Assembly: GCF_023195515.1 (NCBI RefSeq)
Contig: NZ_JALPKR020000002.1
Span: 1,837,001 to 1,901,000, forward strand
Length of the DNA stretch: 64,000 nucleotides
Direction of reading: 5' to 3'
From: Variovorax sp. S12S4
Lineage (GTDB): Bacteria > Pseudomonadota > Gammaproteobacteria > Burkholderiales > Burkholderiaceae_C
Under the pieces are notes generated by a model. The model was given only the letters and a program-made list of their open reading frames with translations. It ran no database searches and was not told the origin of the DNA. Shown in pieces: positions 43,256-52,126 of this stretch (position 1 is its first letter; the number at the start of each line of letters is the position of its first letter). The position numbers and the translations under genes were made by a program.

Positions 43256-44881
43256 ATGACCGAACACACCAAGACAGACGGAATGCCCGGCATGGACATG
43301 CCGGTGGTCGCAGAAGCCGGCAGCAGCGCCTTCGGCAAGGCGCCGCCGCGCAACGAGCGCATGAGCACCGCCAAGGTCGAGTGCAATGCCTGCCCCGTGC
43401 TGTGCCAGATTTCCGACGGCCGCACGGGCGCCTGCGACCGCTACGCCAACCGCGAGGGCGTGCTGGTGCGCGTCGATCCCGTGGTGCTGCTGCGCCGCGA
43501 GATCGCGGGCGAGGCGCCCAAGCTGGTGCCCTTCGATCGGCCGGCCGCTGAAAAGACAGAGGCCGCCGAGGCGGGCACTCCCGACTGGAACGGCGACCTG
43601 CTGCATGCCGACGAAGTGTTCGTCACCGGCGTGGGCTCTTCCACCACCTACCCCGACTACAAGCCCGCCCCCTTCATCGTGGCCTCCAAAGCCCAGGGCG
43701 TCGACATGGTCACCGTCGTTACCGAAGGCATCTTCAGCTACTGCAGCTTCAAGGTGAAGATCGACACCGATCGTTTCCTGGGCTCCGAGCAGGCCAACGT
43801 GCGGTATCGCGGCGAGGTGGTCGGCCACGTCACCACGGCCGAATACGGCTCGCAGATGCTCTCGCTCGGCGGCGTTCACCACCTCACCGGCGGCAGCAAG
43901 AAGGAAGGCCGCATGACGGCCGAGCTGATGCAGCTGCTGGGCAACAAGAAGGCGGTGGAGTGCACCATCGACGGCGGCTCCACGCTCGTCATCCAGGCCG
44001 GCAAGGCGCCCATCGTCAACGGCGTGGAAGAGCAGCGCATGCGCGTGGGCTGCGGCTCGGCGGCGGTTGGCATCTTCGCGCGCCAGTTCGCGGGCGTGGC
44101 CGACGAGGTGGTGGTGGTCGACGACCACATCACCGGCGTGCTCACCGAGCACCAGGCCGGGCGCTGCCTCGACATGGCGCCTTCGGGCATCCAGATGCTG
44201 GGGCGCAAGTCCACGCCGGGGCGCTACTTCCAGGTGGCGAACCCAGGCAACGGCTGGGGCGGCACCGACATCGCCGATCCGCTCTCGATCATCGAAGGAT
44301 GGGAAGAGGGCGTGGCGCGCCCGGGCCTGCGCCTTCTGATGACATCGACCACCGGCGAGCACGCGCAGTGGTATGTGCTCGACGAGGCGCTGAAGCCCGT
44401 CGAGCAGGAAATGCCCGCCGAAGTGAAGCGCATCGTCGAGCGCATCGGAGAGAACTGCGAACCCTCACTGTGCACGGTGCTGTTCCTCGGCGGTGCGGGC
44501 GGTAGCCTGCGTGCGGGCGTCACCGAAAACCCGGTGCTGCTCACGCGCGCCATCAAGCGCGCGCTTGTCAACGTGACCTGCGGCGGCGCGCCGGCCTATG
44601 TGTGGCCCGGTGGCGGCATCACCGTGATGGCGGACGTCATGCGCATGCCCGACAACAGCTTTGGCACCGTGCCCACGCCGGCCATCGTGGCGCCCATCGA
44701 GTTCAGCATGCGGCGCGACGACTACGCAGCGCTCGGCGGCCACATGGAGCACATCTTCTCGCTCGAGCAGGCGCTCGCCCGCGGTGCGTGGCAGGAAGAC
44801 GGTGCGCCGCTGGCGCGGCAGTGGCTCGTGATGGACGACGCCAACCCGTGGCCGCTGGGGCATCCGCCCATGCTGGGTTGA
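43256..44881 (+). CDS. hnr: 6-hydroxynicotinate reductase (ferredoxin-dependent)
   Basis: A 541-residue protein that I recognise as the Hnr family of the Eubacterium barkeri nicotinate pathway: reduces 6-hydroxynicotinate to 1,4,5,6-tetrahydro-6-oxonicotinate. The N-terminal VECNACPVLCQISDGRTGAC gives a cysteine set suited to an iron-sulfur cluster. Conserved blocks: ITGVLTEHQAGRCLDMAPSG, GNGWGGTDIADPL, LLMTSTTGEHAQWYVLD and NVTCGGAPAYVWPGGGITVM. No transmembrane segments. First gene of the plus-strand operon, divergent from fpr, which likely supplies electrons through ferredoxin. An upstream in-frame ATG at 43151 is less likely because it lies in an operator-like palindrome. Confidence 0.82.
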   Translation: MTEHTKTDGMPGMDMPVVAEAGSSAFGKAPPRNERMSTAKVECNACPVLCQISDGRTGACDRYANREGVLVRVDPVVLLRREIAGEAPKLVPFDRPAAEKTEAAEAGTPDWNGDLLHADEVFVTGVGSSTTYPDYKPAPFIVASKAQGVDMVTVVTEGIFSYCSFKVKIDTDRFLGSEQANVRYRGEVVGHVTTAEYGSQMLSLGGVHHLTGGSKKEGRMTAELMQLLGNKKAVECTIDGGSTLVIQAGKAPIVNGVEEQRMRVGCGSAAVGIFARQFAGVADEVVVVDDHITGVLTEHQAGRCLDMAPSGIQMLGRKSTPGRYFQVANPGNGWGGTDIADPLSIIEGWEEGVARPGLRLLMTSTTGEHAQWYVLDEALKPVEQEMPAEVKRIVERIGENCEPSLCTVLFLGGAGGSLRAGVTENPVLLTRAIKRALVNVTCGGAPAYVWPGGGITVMADVMRMPDNSFGTVPTPAIVAPIEFSMRRDDYAALGGHMEHIFSLEQALARGAWQEDGAPLARQWLVMDDANPWPLGHPPMLG

Positions 44882-44913
44882 ACGATGACCATCCTTTCGT
44901 TCGCTGTGGCTGT

Positions 44914-45018
44914 TGCTCCTTCCCCCTCTGGGGGAAGGCTGGGATGGGGGCGGGCAGAGCGCCCCTTGGATACGCCGCGTGCCCCCCCCCCAACCCTCCC
45001 CGGAAGGGGAGGGAGCAA
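44914..45018. repeat. Palindromic intergenic repeat, copy C
   Basis: TTGCTCCTTCCCCCTCTGGG at the left and AACCCTCCCCGGAAGGGGAG plus GGAGCAA at the right are inverted partners; ten consecutive Cs occur at 44982-44991. It separates hnr from the UPF0280 gene, whose start lies 24 bp on. As RNA it would be a strong hairpin inside the operon. Confidence 0.72.
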
Positions 45019-45041
45019 TGCGCGAACCCCGGGGGTGAGCC

Positions 45042-45959
45042 ATGACCGCCCACCGTACCGCGCTCGACGCGAACCGCTGGCATTTCAACCATGGCCCGAT
45101 CGACATCGTGGCCGAGGCGCATGGCGACCCGTACGCCGTCGCGGCCGCGCACGACGCGGCCTGGGCGCGCTTTGTCCACGTGCTCGACGAATTGGTGCGC
45201 GAGCTGCCGCTCTTGCGCCTGCCCGCAAGCGACAACATGCGCCCGCGCGGCGTGATTGCCAGGCGCATGTGGAATGCGTGCGCCGCGTTCTCGCCGATGT
45301 TCGTCACGCCGATGGCGGCGGTGGCCGGCTCCGTGGCACAGGAACTCATCGCGTTCTACGACCGGCCAGGCATCGAACGCGCGTGGATCAACAACGGCGG
45401 CGACATCGCGCTGCACCTCGCGCCCGGCCAGTCGGCGCGCGTGGGCGTCTACTCCGACCTGGCGCGCTTCGATTGGCGCAAGCATGTCGATGGTGAAAGC
45501 AGCATCCTCACCACCGACGGCCAGTTCGAGATCAAGGCCGATCAGCCGGTGCGCGGCGTGGCCACCAGCGGCTGGCGCGGCCGCAGTTTCTCACTGGGCA
45601 TTGCCGACAGCGTGACGGTGCTTGCCGCCACGGCGGCGCAAGCCGACGCGGCCGCCACTGTGATTGCCAATGCCGTCGACGTGGACGATGCAGCCATCCA
45701 ACGGCGCCCGGCGAACGAATGCAAGGACGATAGCGACCTGGGCGACATCCTGGTCACGGTCGATGTGCCGCCGTTGGCGCCTTCGCAGGTACAAAGCGCG
45801 CTCGATACGGGGGCGGTCTGCGCCAAGGTGCTGCAAAAAGGCGGGCTCGTCTGGGCCGTTCTGCTCGTTTGCCAGGGGCAGTGGCGACTTGTCGAACCCT
45901 TATGCTCGAAGGCGCTGCCGGCGGCGGCCTCCGTGGCAGTTGGTTCAGTATTTGCTTAA
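45042..45959 (+). CDS. UPF0280 family protein (ApbE-like superfamily)
   Basis: A 305-residue protein of the UPF0280 group (COG2122), structurally related to ApbE flavin transferases. SPMFVTPMAAVAGSVAQELI and the following INNGGDIALHL are the diagnostic blocks; RGVATSGWRGRSFSLGIADS and AATAAQADAAATVIANAVDV resemble the ApbE core. No signal peptide. Its tight placement between hnr and the PF06684 pair suggests a part in nicotinate catabolism, for instance flavin insertion into the reductase; this is inference. The start follows GGGGGTGAG. Confidence 0.8.
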   Translation: MTAHRTALDANRWHFNHGPIDIVAEAHGDPYAVAAAHDAAWARFVHVLDELVRELPLLRLPASDNMRPRGVIARRMWNACAAFSPMFVTPMAAVAGSVAQELIAFYDRPGIERAWINNGGDIALHLAPGQSARVGVYSDLARFDWRKHVDGESSILTTDGQFEIKADQPVRGVATSGWRGRSFSLGIADSVTVLAATAAQADAAATVIANAVDVDDAAIQRRPANECKDDSDLGDILVTVDVPPLAPSQVQSALDTGAVCAKVLQKGGLVWAVLLVCQGQWRLVEPLCSKALPAAASVAVGSVFA

Positions 45960-45979
45960 CGAAAAGCAAGGTTCCTTTC

Positions 45980-46621
45980 ATGATCGATATACGCCGCGTC
46001 TTCACCCATGTCGAGCACATCCACCACGAGTTCGGCCCGCGCGCCGACACCCCGTTGGTGCGCGGTGCCATCGGCGCGGTGCTGACCAATCCTTTTGCGG
46101 GCCGCTACGAGCCCGACATCCTGCCGATGATGGCGCTGCTCGACCCCGTGGGCGTCGACATGGCGCACCGGCTGCATGCCGCCATGGAGGTGCCGCTCGA
46201 ACAGATCGCCACCTACGGCAAGGGCGCGATCGTCGGTGCCGCGGGCGAGCTCGAGCACGGCGCGCTCTGGCATGTGCCCGGCGGCTACGCGATGCGCGAG
46301 CTGCTCGGCTGGAAGGGCAGCCGCGCCGCCTACACCGCGGGCAAGGCCGAAGAAAAAACCGGCCAGCCCGGCAACGCGCTTTCCATCGTGCCCTCGACCA
46401 AGAAGGTCGGCCCGCCCGGTGCGGCGCTCGACGTGCCGCTCACCAACATCAACGCCAGCTACGTGCGCGGCCAGTTCGACGCCATTGAAGTGCGCGTGCC
46501 CGGCGCGCCCGCGGCCGACGAGATCGTCTTCATCCTGGCCATGAGCACCGGCTACCGCGTGCATGCGCGCGTGGGCGGCCTGCTCGCCAAGGACATCAGC
46601 AAGTGGGACGGCCTGCGCTGA
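45980..46621 (+). CDS. PF06684 (DUF1185, 'amino acid synthesis') family protein, copy 1
   Basis: A 213-residue protein. LVRGAIGAVLTNPFAGRYEP, YGKGAIVGAAGELEHGALWH, STKKVGPPGAALDVPLTNIN and VRGQFDAIEVRVPGAPAADE are shared in order with the next gene (YGKAAIVGENGELEHAAAIL, SAKKRGTLGTAIDVPLGHKD), so the two are old paralogues. The family name is historical; its reaction is not established to my knowledge. Start ATG 45980. The pair probably forms a heteromeric enzyme or binding complex acting on a pathway intermediate (inference). Confidence 0.82.
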   Translation: MIDIRRVFTHVEHIHHEFGPRADTPLVRGAIGAVLTNPFAGRYEPDILPMMALLDPVGVDMAHRLHAAMEVPLEQIATYGKGAIVGAAGELEHGALWHVPGGYAMRELLGWKGSRAAYTAGKAEEKTGQPGNALSIVPSTKKVGPPGAALDVPLTNINASYVRGQFDAIEVRVPGAPAADEIVFILAMSTGYRVHARVGGLLAKDISKWDGLR

Positions 46622-46655
46622 GCCGCCCCAGAAGAGACAAGAAGGAACACAACAC

Positions 46656-47240
46656 ATGACCGCCAACATCCGCAAGCTCGTCGTCCAGGTCGACGAAACC
46701 CGCAAGGAAATGGGCAAGGACATCACGCCGCCCACGCGCCGCGCGGTGGCCATTGCCGTGATCGAGAACCCCTATGCGGGCCGCTTCAGCGAGAACCTCG
46801 ACGAGCTGATCGCCATCGGCGAAGAGCTGGGCGCGCTGCTCGGCCAGAAGGCTGTGAAGGCGCTCGGCATCGACCCCGGCCAGGCGCAGAGCTACGGCAA
46901 GGCCGCCATCGTGGGCGAGAACGGCGAGCTCGAGCATGCGGCCGCCATCCTGCATCCCAAGCTGGGAGCGCCGCTGCGCGTGGCCGTTGAAAAGGGCGCG
47001 GCGCTGGTGCCTTCTGCCAAGAAGCGCGGCACGCTGGGCACCGCCATCGACGTGCCGCTCGGCCACAAGGACGCCGCCTTCGTGCGCAGCCATTTCGACG
47101 CCGTCGAGGCCCGCGTGTCCGACGCACCGCGCGCCAACGAGATCGTGGTGGCGGTGGCCGTCACCGACAGCGGCCGTCCGCTGCCTCGTATCGGTGGCCT
47201 GCAGGTCGCCGACATCAAGGGCGAAGACGGCCTCAAATGA
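46656..47240 (+). CDS. PF06684 (DUF1185, 'amino acid synthesis') family protein, copy 2
   Basis: A 194-residue paralogue of the preceding gene, with GAAGGAACA in front of ATG 46656. Conserved stretches RRAVAIAVIENPYAGRFSEN, KAAIVGENGELEHAAA and TAIDVPLGHKDAAFVRSHFD. The conserved Glu/His in NGELEHA and the Lys pair in SAKK could form an active site. Cytoplasmic. 76 bp separate it from the binding protein gene of the ABC importer, so a promoter or processing site may lie there. Confidence 0.82.
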   Translation: MTANIRKLVVQVDETRKEMGKDITPPTRRAVAIAVIENPYAGRFSENLDELIAIGEELGALLGQKAVKALGIDPGQAQSYGKAAIVGENGELEHAAAILHPKLGAPLRVAVEKGAALVPSAKKRGTLGTAIDVPLGHKDAAFVRSHFDAVEARVSDAPRANEIVVAVAVTDSGRPLPRIGGLQVADIKGEDGLK

Positions 47241-47316
47241 CGCTCATCCCAGGGCTTGCAGCTTGCGCCCATTGCATTTATTCGGTTCCATTGACCATTT
47301 CAACGAGGAGTTCCCC

Positions 47317-48528
47317 ATGACCATGCGTTTTGCCTTCAACGTGGTGTCGCTCGCTGCGCTCACCGTCGCACTGATTCCGGTCGCGCAGGCGCAAGGCGTC
47401 ATCAAGATCGGTGAGATCAACAGCTACAAGGCGCAGCCTGCCTTCCTCGAGCCCTACAAGAAGGGGATGGAACTCGCCGTCGATGAAATCAATGCCGCGG
47501 GCGGCGTCAACGGCAAGAAGATCGAGCTGATCACGCGCGACGACAACGCCAACCCCGGCGACGCCGTGCGCGTGGCCGAAGAACTCGTCTCGCGCGAAAA
47601 GGTCGACATGCTGGCCGGCACCTTCCTGTCGAACACCGGCCTGGCCGTGACCGACTTTGCCAAGCAGAAGAAGTTCTTCTTCCTTGCCGGCGAACCGCTG
47701 ACCGACAAGATCACCTGGCAGGGCGGCAACCAGTACACCTTCCGCCTGCGCCCCGGCACCTACATGCAGGCCGCCATGCTGGTGCCCGAGGCCGCCAAGC
47801 TCAAGAAGAAGCGCTGGGCCATCGTGTACCCCAACTACGAATACGGCCAGTCGGCCGTGGCAGCCTTCAAGCAGTTGCTCAAGGCCGCGCAGCCCGACGT
47901 GGAGTTCGTGGCCGAGCAGGCCACGCCCCTGGGCAAGGTCGACGCGGGCAGCGTGGCGCAGGCGCTGGCCGATGCCAAGCCCGACGCGATCTTCAACGTG
48001 CTGTTCGGCGCCGACCTTTCCAAGTTCGTGCGCGAAGGCAACACGCGCGGCCTGTTCAAGGACCGCGAGGTGGTGAGCGTGCTGACGGGCGAGCCCGAGT
48101 ACCTCGATCCGCTGAAGGACGAAGCGCCCAACGGCTGGATCGTGACCGGCTATCCCTGGTACGGCATCACCACGCCGGAGCACAAGAAGTTCGAGCAGGC
48201 CTACCAGGCCAAGTTCAAGGACTATCCGCGCCTGGGCTCGGTGGTGGGCTACAGCATGATCAAGTCGGCCGCGGCGGGCATTGCCAAGGCCAAGAGCACC
48301 GACACCGAGAAGCTGGTGGCCGCCTTCAAGGGCCTGCAGGTCGATTCGCCGTTCGGCAAGATCACCTTCCGTCCCGAAGACCACCAGTCGACCATGGGCG
48401 CCTTCGTGGGCCGCACCAAGAACGAAAACGGCAAGGGTGTGATGGTGAACTACACCTACCTCGACGGCGCCGATGCCAAGTACCAGCCGACGCCGGCTGA
48501 AATCAAGAAAACCCGCGCGGCGGACTGA
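47317..48528 (+). CDS. Branched-chain-type ABC transporter substrate-binding protein
   Basis: A 403-residue periplasmic protein with a Sec signal (cleavage near AQAQG). Peripla_BP_6/LivJ fold: IKIGEINSYKAQPAFLEPYK, GMELAVDEINAAGGVNGKKI, ELVSREKVDMLAGTFLSNTG. It has strong GAGGAG before ATG 47317. First gene of an importer with the fused permease and two ATPases. In this locus the likely cargo is nicotinate, nicotinamide or a related ring acid. A second binding protein (52915) may share the permease. Confidence 0.87.
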   Translation: MTMRFAFNVVSLAALTVALIPVAQAQGVIKIGEINSYKAQPAFLEPYKKGMELAVDEINAAGGVNGKKIELITRDDNANPGDAVRVAEELVSREKVDMLAGTFLSNTGLAVTDFAKQKKFFFLAGEPLTDKITWQGGNQYTFRLRPGTYMQAAMLVPEAAKLKKKRWAIVYPNYEYGQSAVAAFKQLLKAAQPDVEFVAEQATPLGKVDAGSVAQALADAKPDAIFNVLFGADLSKFVREGNTRGLFKDREVVSVLTGEPEYLDPLKDEAPNGWIVTGYPWYGITTPEHKKFEQAYQAKFKDYPRLGSVVGYSMIKSAAAGIAKAKSTDTEKLVAAFKGLQVDSPFGKITFRPEDHQSTMGAFVGRTKNENGKGVMVNYTYLDGADAKYQPTPAEIKKTRAAD

Positions 48529-48550
48529 ACGGCAGCAAGGTGAACGGGTC

Positions 48551-50473
48551 ATGAGTTTTTCAGGTTTCATCGTCCAGCTGCTCAACGGGCTTGCGAGCGC
48601 GTCGTCGCTCTTTCTCGTGGCAGCCGGCCTGTCGCTGATCTTCGGCGTCACGCGGATCGTGAATTTCGCGCATGGCTCGTTCTTCATGGTGGGCATCTAC
48701 ATCGCCTACACGCTGGTCGAGAAGTTGGGCGGCAGCCTGGGCTTCTGGCCCGCGCTGCTGCTGGCGGCGGTGGCGGTCGGCATCCTGGGTGCCGTGATCG
48801 AGGTGGTGCTGCTGCGCCGCATCTACAAGGCGCCCGAGCTGTTCCAACTGCTCGCCACTTTTGCGCTCGTCCTCGTCATCAAGGATGCGGTGCTCTGGCT
48901 CTGGGGCCCTGACGAACTGCTCGGGCCGCGGGCGCCGGGCCTGTCGGGCTCGGTCATGATCCTGGGGCGGCAGTTTCCGTCCTATGACCTGTTCCTCATC
49001 GTCGTCGGGCCGCTGGTGCTCGGCCTGGTGTGGATGCTGCTCACGCGCACACGCTTCGGCACGCTGGTGCGCGCCGCCACGCAAGACCGCGAGATGGTCA
49101 GCGCGCTGGGCGTCAACCAGGCGTGGCTGTTCACGGCGGTGTTCGCGCTCGGTGCATTGCTTGCGGGCCTTGGCGGTGCGCTGCAGCTGCCGCGCGAGCC
49201 CGCCACGCTCGAGATGGACCTCAACACCATCGGTGCGGCCTTCGTGGTCGTGGTGGTCGGCGGCATGGGATCGATTCCGGGCGCCTATGCGGCAGCGCTC
49301 TTGATTGCCGAGATCAAGGCCATCTGCATCTGGCTGGGCGTGGTCGATGTGTTCGGCATCAGCGTTTCGTTTTCCAAGCTCACGCTGGTGGTGGACTTTC
49401 TGGTGATGGCGGTGGTGCTGGTGTGGCGGCCGTGGGGCCTCTTCGGCCGGCCGCAGGCGCCAAGCCGCTACGTAGGCATGCAGGAAGAACCGCTGCGCCG
49501 CGCCAGCAAGACCTACGTGGTGGCCGCGGCGGTGTTCGGCCTGGTGCTGGCAGCGGCACCGCTGCTCACCGCGGACTCGCCCTACACCACGGTGCTGATG
49601 ATCGACCTGCTCATTGCCGCGCTGTTTGCGGCCAGCCTGCACTTCATCATGGGTCCGGCGGGCATGCATTCGTTCGGGCATGCGGCGTACTTCGGCCTGG
49701 GGGCCTACGGCGCGGCATTGCTGGTGCGCGCAAGCGGCATGCCGATGGAGCTGGCGCTCGTCGTCGCGCCGCTGGTCGCAGCCATCGGCGCCTTCGTCTA
49801 CGGCTGGTTCGCCGTGCGGCTGTCCGGCGTGTACCTTGCCATGCTCACGCTGGCCTTTGCGCAGATCACCTGGGCCATTACTTACCAGTGGGACACGTTC
49901 ACCGGCGGCAGCAACGGGCTCACCGGCGTCTGGCCGGCCGAGTGGCTGTCGGACAAGCGCGTGTACTACTGGCTCACGCTCGCGCTGGTGGCGCTGGGCG
50001 TTCTGGGGCTGCGCCGCGTGCTGTTCTCGCCCTTCGGCTATGCGCTGCGGGCGGGGCGCGATTCGGTGCTGCGCGCCGATGCAATCGGCATCGACGTCAA
50101 GCGCATGCAGTGGGTCGCCTTCGTGATCGCAGGCACCGCCGCGGGCCTGGCCGGCGCGCTCTACGCTTTCTCCAAGGGAAGCATCTCGCCGGAATCGCTG
50201 AGCGTCGGCAAGTCGGTCGATGGCCTGGTGATGGTGCTGCTCGGCGGCATCCAGACGCTGGCCGGGCCGGTGGTCGGTGCCGTCACCTTCACGTGGCTGC
50301 ACGACACGGTCGCGCGCAACACCGACTATTGGCGCGCCATGCTCGGCGCCATCATCCTGCTGCTGGTGCTGCTGTTCCCGCAGGGCATTGCGGGCTTCGC
50401 CAAGCAGCTGTCCGGGCGCATCCGCACCCGCGGCGCACGCGAAACGGCCAAACTCGAGGAAGTGAAAGCATGA
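48551..50473 (+). CDS. Fused LivH-LivM ABC transporter permease
   Basis: 640 residues; two permeases in one chain. LivH half (1-290) with ARGENERAL pattern GLSLIFGVTRIVNFAHGSFF, ELFQLLATFALVLVIKDAVL and VVVVVGGMGSIPGAYAAALL. LivM half (about 330-620) with MGPAGMHSFGHAAYFGLGAY, SGVYLAMLTLAFAQITWAIT and MVLLGGIQTLAGPVVGAV. Separate genes are more usual, but fusions are known. The start ATG 48551 is 22 bp after the binding protein; the end overlaps the first ATPase by 4 bp. Confidence 0.9.
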   Translation: MSFSGFIVQLLNGLASASSLFLVAAGLSLIFGVTRIVNFAHGSFFMVGIYIAYTLVEKLGGSLGFWPALLLAAVAVGILGAVIEVVLLRRIYKAPELFQLLATFALVLVIKDAVLWLWGPDELLGPRAPGLSGSVMILGRQFPSYDLFLIVVGPLVLGLVWMLLTRTRFGTLVRAATQDREMVSALGVNQAWLFTAVFALGALLAGLGGALQLPREPATLEMDLNTIGAAFVVVVVGGMGSIPGAYAAALLIAEIKAICIWLGVVDVFGISVSFSKLTLVVDFLVMAVVLVWRPWGLFGRPQAPSRYVGMQEEPLRRASKTYVVAAAVFGLVLAAAPLLTADSPYTTVLMIDLLIAALFAASLHFIMGPAGMHSFGHAAYFGLGAYGAALLVRASGMPMELALVVAPLVAAIGAFVYGWFAVRLSGVYLAMLTLAFAQITWAITYQWDTFTGGSNGLTGVWPAEWLSDKRVYYWLTLALVALGVLGLRRVLFSPFGYALRAGRDSVLRADAIGIDVKRMQWVAFVIAGTAAGLAGALYAFSKGSISPESLSVGKSVDGLVMVLLGGIQTLAGPVVGAVTFTWLHDTVARNTDYWRAMLGAIILLLVLLFPQGIAGFAKQLSGRIRTRGARETAKLEEVKA

Positions 50474-51285
50474 GCGCGAACGCTCCCCTGCTCAAGGTCG
50501 AGAACCTGGGCAAGTCCTTCGGCGGCGTCAAGGCTGTAGACGGCATCAGCTTCGATCTCGCGCCCGGCGAGCTGCTGGCGTTGATCGGCCCCAACGGCGC
50601 CGGCAAGTCGACCACCTTCAACATGGTGAACGGCCAACTCAAGGCCGACCAGGGCTCGATACGCTTCGGCGGCGAGGAACTGATAGGCCGCAAGCCGCGC
50701 GCCATCTGGCGCATGGGCGTGGGCCGCACCTTCCAGATTGCCGAAACCTTCGCGTCGCTCACCGTGGTCGAGAACGTGCAGATGGCGCTGCTCTCGCACG
50801 ACGGCAAGCTGTTCTCGATGTGGCGCCGCGCCGCCGACCACCGGCGCGACGAGGCCCTGGCGCTGCTCGAGCAAGTCGGCATGAAGGCGCAGGCCGATCG
50901 CCCCTGCAGCGAGCTCGCCTACGGCGACGTCAAGCGCGTCGAGCTCGCAATCGCCATGGCCAATGCGCCCAAGCTGCTGCTGATGGACGAGCCCACCGCC
51001 GGCATGGCGCCCAAGGAGCGCAATTCGCTGATGGCGCTGACCAAGCAGCTGGTCATCGACCGCGGCATGGCCGTGCTCTTTACCGAGCACAGCATGGACG
51101 TGGTCTTTGCGTACGCCGACCGCATGATCGTGCTGGCGCGCGGCCGCCTCATCGCACAGGGCAAGCCGCTCGAGATCCGCGACCATCCGAAAGTGCAGGA
51201 GGTGTACTTCGGCAGCGGCAAGACCTTCGAGAAGATTGCAGAAAAAGCCGCCGAGGTGAACGCGGCGGTGGGAGCCGTTGCATGA
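50470..51285 (+). CDS. ABC transporter ATP-binding protein (LivG type)
   Basis: A 271-residue ATPase: Walker A GPNGAGKST, Walker B LLLMDEPTAGMAP, switch FTEHSMDVVFAYADR. The ABC signature reads ELAYGDVKRVE instead of LSxGxQ-like, typical of the LivG variant. The C-terminal extension (FGSGKTFEKIAEKAAEVNAA) is a little longer than usual. ATGA overlap with the permease. Confidence 0.9.
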   Translation: MSANAPLLKVENLGKSFGGVKAVDGISFDLAPGELLALIGPNGAGKSTTFNMVNGQLKADQGSIRFGGEELIGRKPRAIWRMGVGRTFQIAETFASLTVVENVQMALLSHDGKLFSMWRRAADHRRDEALALLEQVGMKAQADRPCSELAYGDVKRVELAIAMANAPKLLLMDEPTAGMAPKERNSLMALTKQLVIDRGMAVLFTEHSMDVVFAYADRMIVLARGRLIAQGKPLEIRDHPKVQEVYFGSGKTFEKIAEKAAEVNAAVGAVA

Positions 51286-51343
51286 GCGCCGCACGGCCGC
51301 CCGAAGGCGCTTGGCACCGCAGCCTGCTGGGCGGAGGTATTCA

Positions 51344-52078
51344 ATGAAAACGCATGAAACACTGTTGAAGGCCAGCGCACTGTGCGCCTGGTACGGCGCC
51401 GCGCAGATCCTGTACGACGTCGATCTCGAAGTGCGCCGGGGCGAGGTCGTTGCGCTAATGGGGCGCAACGGCGCCGGCAAGTCGACCACGCTGAAGACGC
51501 TGATCGGCATGCTCGCCAAGCGCAAGGGGCACGTGAGCTTTCTGGGCCACGACATCTCGAAGAGCGAACCCCATCACGCGGCAAAGCTCGGCCTCGGCTT
51601 TGTGCCCGAAGACCGCCGCGTGTTCACCGACCTCACGGTGATGGAGAACCTCGAGGTCGGCAAGCAGGCGCCGCGCCGCTGGGCCGATGGCAGCGAGGCG
51701 CCGCTGTGGACGCCCGAGCGGCTGTTCAAGCTTTTTCCGAACCTGGGCGAAATGCCCAACCGTCCCGGCGGCCGCATGAGCGGCGGCGAGCAGCAGATGC
51801 TGACCGTGGCGCGCACGCTCATGGGCAACCCGTACCTGGTGCTGCTCGACGAGCCGTCGGAGGGCGTGGCACCGGTCATCGTCGAGCAGATGGCCAACAT
51901 GATCCTGGAGCTCAAGGCGCAGGGCGTGAGCATTCTGCTGTCGGAGCAGAACATGCATTTTGCCGAGCTGGTGTCCGACCGCGCCTACGTGCTCGAGAAG
52001 GGCCAGATCCGCTATCACGCCACCATGGCGGAGCTTGCGGCCAACGAGGAAGTGCGCCGCGCCTACCTGAGCGTCTAG
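51344..52078 (+). CDS. ABC transporter ATP-binding protein (LivF type)
   Basis: A 244-residue ATPase: Walker A GRNGAGKST, signature MSGGEQQM, Walker B LVLLDEPSEGVAP, switch LSEQNMHFAELVSDRAYVLE. The start at 51344 has GGAGGT upstream; an open extension to 51278 overlaps livG and looks non-coding. Completes the importer. The nicotinamidase gene follows after 48 bp. Confidence 0.9.
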   Translation: MKTHETLLKASALCAWYGAAQILYDVDLEVRRGEVVALMGRNGAGKSTTLKTLIGMLAKRKGHVSFLGHDISKSEPHHAAKLGLGFVPEDRRVFTDLTVMENLEVGKQAPRRWADGSEAPLWTPERLFKLFPNLGEMPNRPGGRMSGGEQQMLTVARTLMGNPYLVLLDEPSEGVAPVIVEQMANMILELKAQGVSILLSEQNMHFAELVSDRAYVLEKGQIRYHATMAELAANEEVRRAYLSV

Positions 52079-52126
52079 CCCTCGGGCTCCTTCGATTTTT
52101 TGTCATCAACCAACGGAGCACACACC

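Noticed and set aside
44982..44991. Run of ten Cs as a phase-variation tract
   Set aside because: It lies inside an intergenic palindromic repeat, 50 bp before the UPF0280 start, outside any reading frame. An effect on promoter spacing is possible but unsupported.
45042..45959. Calling the UPF0280 protein a true ApbE FMN transferase
   Set aside because: The superfamily resemblance is clear but there is no lipoprotein or Sec signal and I cannot confirm the ApbE catalytic residues, so only the family name is used.
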